This document shows positions 41,034 through 49,344 of a stretch of DNA of 64,000 nt, piece after piece. A program made the translations under genes and the position numbers. Each line of letters starts with the position of its first letter. Within the stretch, counting starts at the first letter, position 1. Origin of the DNA: Arthrobacter sp. PvP023 (GTDB lineage: Bacteria; Actinomycetota; Actinomycetes; Actinomycetales; Micrococcaceae). The stretch is taken from the NCBI RefSeq assembly GCF_017832975.1, contig NZ_JAFIBI010000001.1:4278001-4342000 (forward strand), in the 5' to 3' direction. The notes under the pieces were generated by a model, which had not been told where the DNA came from, ran no database searches, and saw only the letters and a list, made by a program, of their open reading frames with translations.

Positions 41034-42153
41034 GGTCCAGCACGCTCCCGGCAGTGACGTCCCAGCCGGGAAGCCGGTTCCGCGCGGCCAATGCCGCTTC
41101 GCGCCAGCGCAGACGCAGCTCCGGCGTGCTGAGCCAGCGGCGCAGTGCCCTTTCCAGCGGGGCAGGGTCCGTGCCGAGAACGACGGCGGCGCCCGGCAGT
41201 GCGGATGCCCCGCCGCCGCCGTCGGGAGCTTCCGCCGCACCCGGTGACCCGGCCGCGAGCGCCTCGACGGCGCCGGTACCGTCCCGCACCACCACCGGGA
41301 TGCCGCGGGCGAGTGACTCAGTGACCACCATCCCGTAGGTTTCGGCCTGCGAGATCAGCAGGCTGAGATCCGCACGGTCCCATTCCGCCTCAAGGGCCGG
41401 CCCCCTGAGCTCGCCATCGACTGAGACCCGGTCCCGCAGCCCCAGCGCGGTGATTGCGCTCCTGACGGCCTCCGCGTAGGCCGGGTCGGCGGCGTCGGAG
41501 CCCACCAGTGACGCGGTCCAGGGCAGGTCCCTGAGCCCGGCGAGCGCATTGAGTAGCAGGAGCTGGTCCTTGTTCGGCAGGAGGGCTGCCACGGCCAGGA
41601 AGTGCGGCGGGTTGGATCCGGCGGCCATTGGCGCGGCAGAGGTGCCCGGCAGCGCCACGTGGATCGGCGTTGTGCTGCGCCCGGCCGAATTGAGCCGTAG
41701 TGAAGAGTGCCGGGCCTGGAGCTCGGAGGCCGCCGTCGAACTGGCGCAGACGACGCCGGCCGCGGCAGCCAGGGCCCGCCCTTCCAGGTCCGGGTGCTCC
41801 GCCAACTGCATGTGAACCAGGATCCAGGCGGGCCGCCCCGCGGCCGCGGCCTCTTCCAGAGCGCTCGGCGCACCCAGCGCCACCAGCCCGTCCACGATGG
41901 TCACCGGCGGTACGGTCGTCGCACGGCCGGCGGAACCGCCGTCGTCCGCGCCATCGAGCAGCAACTCTGCCAGCCGCCGTCGTTCTTCCTCGCTGCCCAC
42001 CGGCCAGGTGCCGTCAATACGGCAGATGTCCACGTCCGCCCCGAGGGCGGTGAGCCCGCGGGCCAGTGCGGCGTTGTAGGCGTTGCCGCCTGAATTGTGC
42101 AGCACATTGCCCGGAACGATCAGCCGGACCGCCGGGCTGCCCGGCTTAGTCAT
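41014..42153 (-). CDS. Glycosyltransferase family 1/4 (operon gene 3)
   Basis: The 379-residue GT-B protein has an N-terminal acceptor domain (RLIVPGNVLHNSGGNAYNAALARGL) and a C-terminal donor domain (FLAVAALLPNKDQLLLLNAL, the E-x7-E-like LLISQAETYGMVVTESLARGIPVV). It follows the PTPS-like gene by 8 bp and should act in the same pathway, perhaps glycosylating a pterin-derived or lipid product; this is inference. No signal peptide is present. It ends inside the tadA 3' end. Confidence 0.85.
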   Translation of the reverse strand: MTKPGSPAVRLIVPGNVLHNSGGNAYNAALARGLTALGADVDICRIDGTWPVGSEEERRRLAELLLDGADDGGSAGRATTVPPVTIVDGLVALGAPSALEEAAAAGRPAWILVHMQLAEHPDLEGRALAAAAGVVCASSTAASELQARHSSLRLNSAGRSTTPIHVALPGTSAAPMAAGSNPPHFLAVAALLPNKDQLLLLNALAGLRDLPWTASLVGSDAADPAYAEAVRSAITALGLRDRVSVDGELRGPALEAEWDRADLSLLISQAETYGMVVTESLARGIPVVVRDGTGAVEALAAGSPGAAEAPDGGGGASALPGAAVVLGTDPAPLERALRRWLSTPELRLRWREAALAARNRLPGWDVTAGSVLDLIAAAG

Positions 42154-42161
42154 GGAAGGCG

Positions 42162-42560
42162 CTACTCGGCGTCGAAGTCGAGTGAGAACGATGCCCAGGC
42201 GTCCGGGTTCTCCCGCAGGGTGACAGCCAGTCCGGCAAGCTCACGCCCGTCATCGCTGCCACGGACCTTGGCGGCAACGGCCTCTGCGATGTATTGCGCC
42301 AATGCCTCGGTGGTGCTCAGCTTCCCGGCAAAATCGGGGTGCTCGTCCAGGTTCTTGTAGTTCAGGCCGGCCAGCACTTCTTCGATGAGTCCGCCGGCGG
42401 CGCCGATGTCCAGGACGATTGCGTCGTCGTTCAGCGCACGACGGCGGAAGGTCACCTCGGCCACGAAGGTGGCACCGTGCAGGCCTTGGGCCGGTCCGAA
42501 GGCTTCCCGGGGAAGGCTGTGGGCAATCATGAAGTGGCGGCGGACGGTCAGGCTGAACAA
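42162..42560 (-). CDS. Atypical 6-pyruvoyltetrahydropterin synthase-like protein (operon gene 2)
   Basis: The 132-residue protein has the PTPS/QueD fold pattern: N-terminal RRHFMIAHSLP, then GLHGATFVAEVTFR, ADAIVLDIG-type strand and NYKNLDEHPDF. Zinc His14 and His28 are visible, but the usual HGHxY is HGATF, so the third zinc His is absent, and no Cys occupies the catalytic position. It may therefore perform a different reaction or bind a pterin without synthesising it. It starts 3 bp after the dehydrogenase stop, which implies translational coupling. Confidence 0.8.
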   Translation of the reverse strand: MFSLTVRRHFMIAHSLPREAFGPAQGLHGATFVAEVTFRRRALNDDAIVLDIGAAGGLIEEVLAGLNYKNLDEHPDFAGKLSTTEALAQYIAEAVAAKVRGSDDGRELAGLAVTLRENPDAWASFSLDFDAE

Positions 42561-42563
42561 GGG

Positions 42564-43592
42564 CTACCTCTTGTCTTCGGCGGGGTGTTCGGAAGGGTAT
42601 TCGATGACGTGGCAAAGGGCGTCCAAGCGCCCCTCGGCCAGCGCGTGCACGACGGCGGGCAGGTCCGCAAACGGCGACTCCCCCGTCAGGAACGTGTCGT
42701 AGACGGGATCGCTGAGCAGGGACACGGCGAGCGCCAGCCGGTCGGCGTTGGTCCGGCGGTGGCGGCGGGCGCGTGCCACAATTCCCACCTGGCTGGCGCG
42801 GATGGACAGCCGGCGTGCGTGGAAGTCCTCTCCCAGCGGGATGGTGACCTTGCGGTCGGCGTACCAGGACATTTCGATGACGTCCCCTTCGTCGCCCACC
42901 AGCTGGAGGCTGCGTTCGAGGCCCTCCTGGGAAGCCGAACAGTGGAACACGATGTCGCAGTCGGCCAGGGCGTCGTCTGGATGGCTGAATTCGACGCCGA
43001 GGGCATCGGCGAAGGCGCGCTTCGCCGGATCGACGTCCACCAGCTGGAGCCGTTGCAGCGGGAACGTCCGAAGGAGGGTGGCCACCATGCCGCCCACCAG
43101 GCCCGCGCCGACGACCGCGACGCGGTCACCCAGCCGTGGGCCGGCTTCCCACAGGGCGTTGACGGCCGTTTCGACGGTTCCGGTGAGGACCGCCCTCCGG
43201 GCCGGGACGTTCTCCGGGACAACGGTCAGGGACTCGACCGGAACGATGTAGCGGTCCTGGTGCGGGTGCAGGCAGAACACGGTGCGGCCCTCCCAGCCCT
43301 CCGGACCGTTCTCCACGATTCCCACGGAGAGGTAACCGAACTTTACCGGCGACGGGAAGGACCCCTCCTGCAGGGGCGCCCGCATTTGTTCGGCAACCCG
43401 TGGCGGTACTTTGCCGCAGTGGACCACGGTTTCGGTGCCTTTGCTGATTCCTGAATACAGGGCGCGGACCAGAGCGTCGCCGGGGCCCGGTGCGGGCAGC
43501 TCTTCCGTGCGGAGCTCGCCTTTTTCGTGGCCGACAGTCCAATAGGCCCGGGCTTGGGGACGGTGTTCGGATTGCTGCTGGGAGTTGATCAT
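42564..43592 (-). CDS. BchC-like medium-chain dehydrogenase (operon gene 1)
   Basis: The 342-residue protein of the MDR superfamily starts at ATG 43592 (MINSQQQSEHRPQARAYW). It has YSGISKGTETVVHCG and KFGYLSVGIV where classical zinc alcohol dehydrogenases have a zinc Cys and GHExxG, so the catalytic zinc site seems absent. The NAD(P)-binding Rossmann motif (VAVVGAGLVGGMVATLL) is intact. The pattern resembles BchC-type and related zinc-independent enzymes. It is the first gene of a tight three-gene operon, with the promoter probably in the 105-bp gap next to tRNA-Ser(CGA). Confidence 0.82.
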   Translation of the reverse strand: MINSQQQSEHRPQARAYWTVGHEKGELRTEELPAPGPGDALVRALYSGISKGTETVVHCGKVPPRVAEQMRAPLQEGSFPSPVKFGYLSVGIVENGPEGWEGRTVFCLHPHQDRYIVPVESLTVVPENVPARRAVLTGTVETAVNALWEAGPRLGDRVAVVGAGLVGGMVATLLRTFPLQRLQLVDVDPAKRAFADALGVEFSHPDDALADCDIVFHCSASQEGLERSLQLVGDEGDVIEMSWYADRKVTIPLGEDFHARRLSIRASQVGIVARARRHRRTNADRLALAVSLLSDPVYDTFLTGESPFADLPAVVHALAEGRLDALCHVIEYPSEHPAEDKR

Positions 43593-43658
43593 CTTGCTTA
43601 CGAATCTAGTCCCCGCACCGGGTGCGGGGAAGACTTCCGCCCGCGGCGCGCCCTCGTT

Positions 43659-43688
43659 TTGGGGAAGCGAGCCATGCTCCGGTAACCT
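43659..43688 (+). promoter_or_regulatory. Possible promoter of tRNA-Ser(CGA)
   Basis: TTGGGG (43659-43664), an 18-bp spacer and TAACCT (43683-43688) predict a start only a few nucleotides before the tRNA. Confidence 0.4.
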
Positions 43689-43697
43689 ATTCAGGTT

Positions 43698-43784
43698 GGT
43701 GACGTGTCCGAGCGGCCGAAGGTGCAACACTCGAAATGTTGTTTGGTGTCAAAGCCAACGTGGGTTCAAATCCCACCGTCACCG
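43698..43784 (+). tRNA. tRNA-Ser (anticodon CGA)
   Basis: The 87-nt class II tRNA has acceptor strands GGTGACG and CGTCACC. The anticodon CGA at 43732-43734 is flanked by a CAACA/TGTTG stem. A long variable arm and canonical T-loop are present. It decodes UCG serine codons. Confidence 0.97.
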
Positions 43785-43795
43785 CCAAGTAGCGA

Positions 43796-43838
43796 GGCCC
43801 CGGGTTTCCTTTCGTTTGAAAGGAAACCCGGGGCCTTT
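43796..43838 (+). terminator. Terminator after tRNA-Ser(CGA)
   Basis: A stem of at least 16 bp (CCCCGGGTTTCCTTTC with its complement) and a 4-nt loop are followed by CCTTTGC. It lies 12 bp beyond the tRNA. Confidence 0.85.
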
Positions 43839-44016
43839 GCTTTGCCCGGACCGTACTCGTTGGCAAAATTACCGCATCTGAAACATTCAGAGACTTGTCC
43901 CCACCAGCCCGTGCCCAGGCGAGGCGCCCGGAAGATGTGGTTCAAATCCGAAGACGAATTTGCGTTTAGACTTTGCCGGGATAGGGCCGAACAGCCGATC
44001 ACATACTGGGGGAAAT

Positions 44017-44091
44017 ATGCTTCGTCGTACCATCAGCGCGTCTTTGCTCATACTCGCAGCCACGTTGGCATTCCGCGACCAGGGCATGTAG
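44017..44091 (+). CDS. Possible 24-aa hydrophobic peptide upstream of a membrane protein gene
   Basis: ATG 44017 lies 4 bp behind GGGGGA and opens MLRRTISASLLILAATLAF followed by RDQGM and TAG at 44089. It looks like a small membrane peptide or a truncated signal peptide. It ends 7 bp before the start of the next gene, so it could couple translation to it. No homolog is recognised. Confidence 0.4.
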   Translation: MLRRTISASLLILAATLAFRDQGM

Positions 44092-44098
44092 CTGAAGA

Positions 44099-44644
44099 AT
44101 GTCGACAGCGCAGATCATAAACATCTCCATCACGGTATTCACGACCGTGACCATTGCCGCGATTGCCTGGTGGGCGCGGAAGCACCCCAACCGGTCCAAG
44201 GAGTATCCGGAACAAGTTCGTATGCCCAAGGTGCTGTTGTTCTTTGGCTGGCTCTGCGTTTCCGTGGGGCTCCTCATGGGCCTGTTCGCCTTCACCACAG
44301 CCCGCGCACCTCTTGGTGCCCGTATTGCTTCTGTGGCGATTCTCCTGGGCGGGATGGCATTCGTCGCGATGTACCGCAACTTTTACGTGGCTCCGGGCGC
44401 CTATGAAGTGGCCTTCCGCAGCGTGCTCGGCAAGGAACACCTGATTGCCTACAGCGACATCGCGCACTACAACGCGGGGACGTTGAGAGGTCAGCAGTTC
44501 CTGACAGTGAAATCCATTCACGGCGTCCGGCTCAGCCTGAACATGAGTGCTTACGACATGACGCCGTTGCTGCGGGCCATTGAATTCCGCGAGGTGACAG
44601 GCTGCTGGCCTGTCAGACCCGAGGCAGCCGTGCACGACATGTAG
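44099..44644 (+). CDS. Membrane protein with PH-like C-terminal domain (181 aa)
   Basis: Three hydrophobic segments are visible (about residues 6-24, 44-66 and 74-92). They precede a small cytoplasmic domain (FYVAPGAYEVAFRSVLGKEHLIAYSDIAHYN) that resembles the bacterial PH/DUF-type fold seen in YcxB- or DUF6560-like proteins. Base composition is lower in GC than the flanking genes. Function is unknown. Confidence 0.65.
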   Translation: MSTAQIINISITVFTTVTIAAIAWWARKHPNRSKEYPEQVRMPKVLLFFGWLCVSVGLLMGLFAFTTARAPLGARIASVAILLGGMAFVAMYRNFYVAPGAYEVAFRSVLGKEHLIAYSDIAHYNAGTLRGQQFLTVKSIHGVRLSLNMSAYDMTPLLRAIEFREVTGCWPVRPEAAVHDM

Positions 44645-44677
44645 CGCAGTGGCTACGTTGGGAAGCAAAGAAGCTTA

Positions 44678-44722
44678 GAAATGGCGGGCCTTGCTCATTC
44701 GAGAAGAAGTGCCCGCCATTTC
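44678..44722. terminator. Stem-loop after the PH-like membrane protein gene
   Basis: GAAATGGCGGGC and GCCCGCCATTTC form a 12-bp stem with a 21-nt loop, followed by TCTTTCC. It may end both convergent genes. Confidence 0.65.
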
Positions 44723-44782
44723 TCTTTCCACTGCGCGACTGGCCGGCAGGCGCTTCTCGGCGAACTCAGCGCCCGGCTGAAT

Positions 44783-45307
44783 TCAAGCGGGCAGCGGCGG
44801 AAGCTGAAAGATGAACCGGTCGTCGGGCGACCAAGTGTGCTCGTCATCGCATCGGTAACCACGCAGCCACGCCTGACCGTCTACGACGCGAAGATAGAAG
44901 CCCTTCGGATAGTCGTCGTCTCTGCTAAGCGCTTCGGAGGCCACTGTCAGGGCGCCGTCGGGTGCCCGCCCTGAAGACATCACCGAGTCGGAAGACGTCA
45001 CCTGCTCGTTAAGAGCCATGCGCAGATAGGGACCGGTATCCATTGGGCACAGCAGCAGGCCCTGTTGCCGTGCAACCTCGAAGATCTGCGGAAGGGTCGC
45101 CCCACAGTCAAGCCCTAGTTCGGCGACCGTACGCTCGGTGACCGCCACGGGACGAGCGGCCTGGTCGTCGAAGACGACGTCCTTGAGCAGGGTTTCTGCG
45201 TGACCGTTGACAAGGATGCCGCGCGAACTCAGCTTGCTCAACAGCTGAGAGCGGGAAAGCCCCCCGACGCGTACTTCAAGTCGTTCGACACGAGCTATGT
45301 CTGGCAT
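44783..45307 (-). CDS. Conserved hypothetical protein (174 aa)
   Basis: The soluble 174-residue protein starts MPDIARVERLEVRVGGLSRS. It has a conserved-looking central part (TERTVAELGLDCGATLPQIF, LLLCPMDTGPYLRMAL) and C-terminal part (KGFYLRVVDGQAWLRGYRCD). I recall similar proteins of this length across Gram-positive bacteria without a defined function and assign none. It is the middle member of a low-GC accessory stretch. Confidence 0.8.
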   Translation of the reverse strand: MPDIARVERLEVRVGGLSRSQLLSKLSSRGILVNGHAETLLKDVVFDDQAARPVAVTERTVAELGLDCGATLPQIFEVARQQGLLLCPMDTGPYLRMALNEQVTSSDSVMSSGRAPDGALTVASEALSRDDDYPKGFYLRVVDGQAWLRGYRCDDEHTWSPDDRFIFQLPPLPA

Positions 45308-45436
45308 GAGTCTCCTCGAGGTGATTGCCTGCTGCAGGTCGGTGTCTCACTCTACGAGCGGCAACATCGTCACGCGCAACTACGCACAGTCAAAGGACCG
45401 GTCAGAGACTTGCCGCCACGCCTGCGGGCCGGTCCC

Positions 45437-46222
45437 TCACAGGGCAGATGCGCTGGTCCGTATGAGCCAATCTCTTACTAGCGCGGCAGTAAGATCCGGG
45501 CGCTCGAGATGAGCGTTATGGCCAGCGGCGTCGAGCACCGCGTAGGTGCCCCGGACATAGTGGTTGCGGCGTTTCCACCCGTCTTCGTAGCCAGTGACGT
45601 GGTCCTGACGCCCGAAAAGGTGCAACGACGGGGCCTCGACGGGAGCCGGGTGCGCGACCTCCGGCTCTACAGAGAGCGCATACTCCGCGGCCACCCGATC
45701 GAGAACCGTTTGGTTCGCTGTGCGAAGACCAGGAAGTGCATACCGGATGAATGCATTGAGTGTGGCCTCGGTCTGAACGACGGTCATCTCCTCGTAGTCG
45801 TCCCTCACCTCGCCGGCCATGGCCAGGATGGAGGGGTCCTCCCGGACAACCTGCCGACGAGGAAGGCAACGCGCCTCATGAGCCGGCTCGAACACGCCCG
45901 CAAGAGTAGCCAGCCCCAGGACTCGATCTCGAAGCTCATGAGCGACATGCCGGGCAATCATGCCTCCGAACGAGTTGCCGATCACCGCGAAGGACCGGTC
46001 TCCAAGATACTCACGGATGTCGTCCAGGACCCCTTGGGCGATCTGGTCTGCGCTGCTGACATCGACGTCAGCATTCCCCGCGGCCCACGGTAGGTCGATA
46101 TAGATGCGCTGCCATCCGGACCCGTCAAGGGCGTCCTCCAAAGGGAGCATGATCCGATGATCGACGCCGAATCCGTGGATGACGACGAGCGGTTGGCCTT
46201 CTCCCAGGATCTGAGCAATCAC
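45437..46222 (-). CDS. Alpha/beta hydrolase
   Basis: The 261-residue protein has the hydrolase core: oxyanion region VVIHGFGVDHRI, nucleophile Ser in GNSFGG (about residue 84), Asp in LFGRQDHVTGY and His in AGHNAHLERPD. Family members cleave esters, lactones or C-C bonds; the substrate cannot be inferred. No signal peptide is present. Confidence 0.88.
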   Translation of the reverse strand: MIAQILGEGQPLVVIHGFGVDHRIMLPLEDALDGSGWQRIYIDLPWAAGNADVDVSSADQIAQGVLDDIREYLGDRSFAVIGNSFGGMIARHVAHELRDRVLGLATLAGVFEPAHEARCLPRRQVVREDPSILAMAGEVRDDYEEMTVVQTEATLNAFIRYALPGLRTANQTVLDRVAAEYALSVEPEVAHPAPVEAPSLHLFGRQDHVTGYEDGWKRRNHYVRGTYAVLDAAGHNAHLERPDLTAALVRDWLIRTSASAL

Positions 46223-46544
46223 GAACCAGAGCCTACAGGCCCAACTACGGCCCTTGGCGTTCGCGTTCGCCGCACATTGGTCCCGCTCGCAGGCCGATCC
46301 CTAACAGTCCGGGGAACGGGTCCAGTCACTTCCTGGACGGCCCACCTGCTCGGAAACCTCCCTCCGGGCACGGATCACATCCACCAGGTCGTCTTCATTG
46401 CCCTCTCGTTGATCGGGCTCGTGACCCCTGTACGCGACTTCTTCCCGCCGCACAGCCCACCGGGTGCCTGACCTCTGCACGTGCTACGATCCCCAGAACC
46501 CACACGCGACCGCATGCAGGCCGCATTCACTCAGGAGGTTCGCG
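46223..46544. other. 322-bp gap between divergent genes
   Basis: No convincing gene is seen. An open frame reading 46157-46471 overlaps the hydrolase and lacks a ribosome site or recognisable motif. The region should hold the divergent promoters of the hydrolase and the DHFR-like gene; no clear boxes stand out. Confidence 0.5.
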
Positions 46545-47150
46545 GTGCCGGACACAACCTGCCACATGTCGATCTCGCTGGACGGCTTCGTCGCCGGGCC
46601 GGGCCAGAGCCGCGAGGACCCGCTGGGCAAGCGGGGGCTGGAGCTGCACCGCTGGCATATCGGCGACCCGCGAGCCAACCAATCCGACAAGGTCGCGAAC
46701 GAGTGGCTCATGCGCCCGCGGGGCGCGTATGTGATGGGTCGGAACATGTTCGGCCCGATCCGCGGGGACTGGGATGAGGAATGGACCGGCTGGTGGGGAG
46801 CCGAACCGCCGTATCATGCGCCGGTGTTCGTGCTGACCCATCATGCACATGACCCGATCCAGATGGACGGCGGGACGACCTTCCACTTCGTCACCGAGGG
46901 CTTCGACGCGGCCTACTCCGCAGCCTGCCAGGCCGCCGGGGACAAAGGCGTGGACATCGCCGGTGGGGCATCGACCGTCCGACAGGCACTGATGGCCGGC
47001 GTGATCGACGAGCTCACCCTCGACATCGCACCGGTCCTGCTCGGCTCGGGCGAGCGCATCTTCGACGGCGTTGAATCCTTCGGCTTCGAACCGGCCGAAG
47101 TGCTCCACTCGCCGCTGGCCACCCACATCCGCTATCGCCGCGTCAGCTAA
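46545..47150 (+). CDS. Dihydrofolate reductase-fold (RibD C-terminal) protein
   Basis: The 201-residue protein starts at GTG 46545, 6 bp behind a strong CAGGAGG. It has the family start CHMSISLDGFVAGPGQSRED, the NADPH-binding GAYVMGRNMFGP and VDIAGGASTVRQAL, and the C-terminal LDIAPVLLGSGERIFDG. Such proteins are stand-alone RibD/DHFR-like reductases of uncertain substrate, common in actinobacteria. They are not the essential folate enzyme. Confidence 0.85.
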   Translation: MPDTTCHMSISLDGFVAGPGQSREDPLGKRGLELHRWHIGDPRANQSDKVANEWLMRPRGAYVMGRNMFGPIRGDWDEEWTGWWGAEPPYHAPVFVLTHHAHDPIQMDGGTTFHFVTEGFDAAYSAACQAAGDKGVDIAGGASTVRQALMAGVIDELTLDIAPVLLGSGERIFDGVESFGFEPAEVLHSPLATHIRYRRVS

Positions 47151-47192
47151 CTCCGCTGCAGTCCTCCTGCGCAGCAGGACGGTCATTTACAT

Positions 47193-47834
47193 CTAGAGAG
47201 GGCCGTAAGCCGCGTTGCCGTAGGGGTCGCGCCAGGTGGCCAGATTGTCTTCCACAGCCGTACGGAGAGTGGCGTCCGACCGGACCCGTCGTCGGAAGGG
47301 CTCCCGGGCCCGGCCCATCACCGCCGAAGGTACCAGGATGCAGACCACCAGCAGAGCCACAGTGAGCACGTAAGCGCCGACCACGGCGACGATCGTAGCG
47401 GTGCCCCTGGCGGCGCTGGCAGGCAATGCCGTGGCCAGGATCCCGCCTAGGACGGCGGCCAGGAAGGACACCATCACTACGCCGCCGCGGGCCGTGCCAG
47501 GGCCCCTCGCGATGAGGAGTCTGTTTGTATTGGGCAGTGAAGCACGTACCCGCTTCCAGGAAGACCGGCCCAGCACCACCAGAGCAGCACCCGTCAAACC
47601 TAGGACCAGGACCCAGCCAGGGTTCCCTGACATGGCATTGATGAACACGCCAGCCAGGATCATGACGGGGCCGCAGCCGATCGCGCTGCTCCAGGCCGCC
47701 GCCATGGCGCCTTGGGCGTCGGCTAATTGCCGCAACCGGGAAGGCGCAGTTGGCGGGCTAACCCGGGCCAGTTCGGGCGAGAGCCAGTAATCGAGCGGAT
47801 GCGCGGGCTGGGCGGCAGCGAAGCTCGTAGGCAT
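47193..47834 (-). CDS. Four-helix membrane protein (213 aa)
   Basis: Four hydrophobic segments lie at about residues 47-68, 73-90, 117-138 and 147-170. Hydrophilic N- and C-terminal tails flank them, the latter ending NLATWRDPYGNAAYGPL. No family is recognised. It lies 29 bp downstream of the DJ-1/PfpI gene on the same strand and may be cotranscribed. Confidence 0.7.
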   Translation of the reverse strand: MPTSFAAAQPAHPLDYWLSPELARVSPPTAPSRLRQLADAQGAMAAAWSSAIGCGPVMILAGVFINAMSGNPGWVLVLGLTGAALVVLGRSSWKRVRASLPNTNRLLIARGPGTARGGVVMVSFLAAVLGGILATALPASAARGTATIVAVVGAYVLTVALLVVCILVPSAVMGRAREPFRRRVRSDATLRTAVEDNLATWRDPYGNAAYGPL

Positions 47835-47863
47835 TTGGTCTCTCTCGTCAGGGGCTGCCGGCG

Positions 47864-48640
47864 TTAGTGCTCTGCTTCTGCAGCAGCCTTCTTGGCGTTC
47901 TTCTCGGCGTCCTTCTCGGCGCGCAGAGTTTCCGTCTCTTGCTGTTCCTCGGCTTTTTCCTGGTGGATGACCTGCGCGAAGAGCTTCTCCATTTCCTTGG
48001 CCACGCCAGCGGCTGAGGCCGGGTTCTGGCCGGTCACCAGGCGCTCGTCAACCACGACCTTCTCCTCAAAGACATCCGCAAAGACGTGGGTGGCGCCCTG
48101 TTCCTCAAGGCGGTCTGCCAAGAAGAACGGGATGACCTTGTCCTTCCCTGCGGCAACCTCCTCGTCGTTGGTGAAGGCGGCCACCTTCCGGCCCTCGACG
48201 AGGCGGAACCCGTTCTCCAGTTCCACGTTCAGCAGGCCGGCCGGTCCATGGCAGACCGCGCCCACCAAACCGCCGGCGTTGTAGACGCTGGCCACCAGGT
48301 TCTGCAAGCCTTCGCTGTCCGGGAAGTCCCACATGGTGCCGTGGCCGCCCACGAGGAAGACGGCGTCGTACTGGTCGGGATCAACGACGTCGACGCGGGC
48401 CGTGTTGTAGAGACCGGCGCGCGTGGTCTCGTCCTCCGTGAAGGCGACCTGGATGGGATCTTTCGAGTCCACCTCGTCGCGCGGGGGCTGTCCGCCTTTG
48501 ATGGACGCAAAGTCGACGAAATGCCCGGAATCCTTGAAGACCTTCCAGGGATGTGCGGCCTCGGCCACGTTGTAGCCGGTCTTCTCGCCGGTATCGCCGA
48601 TCTCGGAAACGCTGGTCAGTACCATGAGGATTTTCTTCAT
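47864..48640 (-). CDS. DJ-1/PfpI-superfamily protein (Hsp31-like)
   Basis: The 258-residue protein starts at ATG 48640 (MKKILMVLTSVSEIGDTGEK). It has the type 1 glutamine amidotransferase-like core with nucleophile Cys in GAVCHGPAGLLN, an upstream acidic partner in DEVD/FLVGGHGTMWDFPD and the Hsp31-like cap. Family members are glyoxalases, deglycases or chaperones active under carbonyl and oxidative stress. A charged coiled-coil tail of about 40 residues (QEKAEEQQETETLRAEKDAE) is unusual. Confidence 0.9.
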   Translation of the reverse strand: MKKILMVLTSVSEIGDTGEKTGYNVAEAAHPWKVFKDSGHFVDFASIKGGQPPRDEVDSKDPIQVAFTEDETTRAGLYNTARVDVVDPDQYDAVFLVGGHGTMWDFPDSEGLQNLVASVYNAGGLVGAVCHGPAGLLNVELENGFRLVEGRKVAAFTNDEEVAAGKDKVIPFFLADRLEEQGATHVFADVFEEKVVVDERLVTGQNPASAAGVAKEMEKLFAQVIHQEKAEEQQETETLRAEKDAEKNAKKAAAEAEH

Positions 48641-48797
48641 GAAGTGCTCCTTTCGTCTGACTTCCACCCTACGCCCAGCCCAAATCGGGCCCTCCCTACT
48701 GTCAGCTTTTCCTTTGCCGGACATGCTGTTGCCTCATTTTTCGTTAGTCTGAGGGCTATGTGTCCAGAACCATTCATTGCACCGGAAAGGACCACCC

Positions 48798-49244
48798 ATG
48801 GTTTACGACCGTGAGCGGGAGCGGCGCAACGATACCGTGTACGCAGAACACAAGAGAGCCGTCGCAGCCGGTGAGAAGCGGGTTCTCCGCAAGACCAGCA
48901 CCGGGGAGCTGCACAGCTATCCCGGCGATGAGATCGGCTTCACGCCCGGCCGTGGCCACGCCCAGGTCCGCACCTGGTGGGGCATGGGGATTCTTGCCGT
49001 CTTTGCCGGACTGTTGACCGCCTTCTCCGTAGTGCTTTTCCTGGGCCCACTCGGACGTGGAGAGAGCCCGTTCTGGGGCGGGCTGTTCCTCACTGCCCTG
49101 TCGGGAGCCTTCACCTACTACGCCTACACGCTGTCCCGGGACGAGTATCGAGCCACCCAGCTCCGGAAACGCCGCGGCTCCCCGAAACCTGGAGCCGGCA
49201 ACGTCGACATTGATCTCCTGGAGCTGGGTCAGAAGACTGACTGA
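48798..49244 (+). CDS. Small two-helix membrane protein
   Basis: The 148-residue protein starts at ATG 48798 behind GGAAAGGA (MVYDRERERRND). Two membrane segments lie at about residues 63-83 and 95-112. The cytoplasmic ends are charged. No family is recognised. It is divergent from the DJ-1/PfpI gene. Confidence 0.7.
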   Translation: MVYDRERERRNDTVYAEHKRAVAAGEKRVLRKTSTGELHSYPGDEIGFTPGRGHAQVRTWWGMGILAVFAGLLTAFSVVLFLGPLGRGESPFWGGLFLTALSGAFTYYAYTLSRDEYRATQLRKRRGSPKPGAGNVDIDLLELGQKTD

Positions 49245-49344
49245 TGACCCGGAAGCGCGGCGCCCCCGCTCCCTTGTGCTGCCGCCTCCGGGCGGACACC
49301 ATAGGGGGACACCTTTCAACGGCACCCGGGGAGCGGTCTCAACG

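Noticed and set aside
42162..42560. Queuosine or folate QueD/PTPS
   Set aside because: The third zinc His and the catalytic Cys are missing and no queuosine or folate genes are adjacent.
46157..46471. 104-codon open frame between the hydrolase and the DHFR-like gene
   Set aside because: It overlaps the hydrolase start antisense, has no ribosome site and no recognisable domain.
43785..46544. Integrated prophage or genomic island next to tRNA-Ser
   Set aside because: No integrase, transposase or att duplication was found; only a composition difference is visible.
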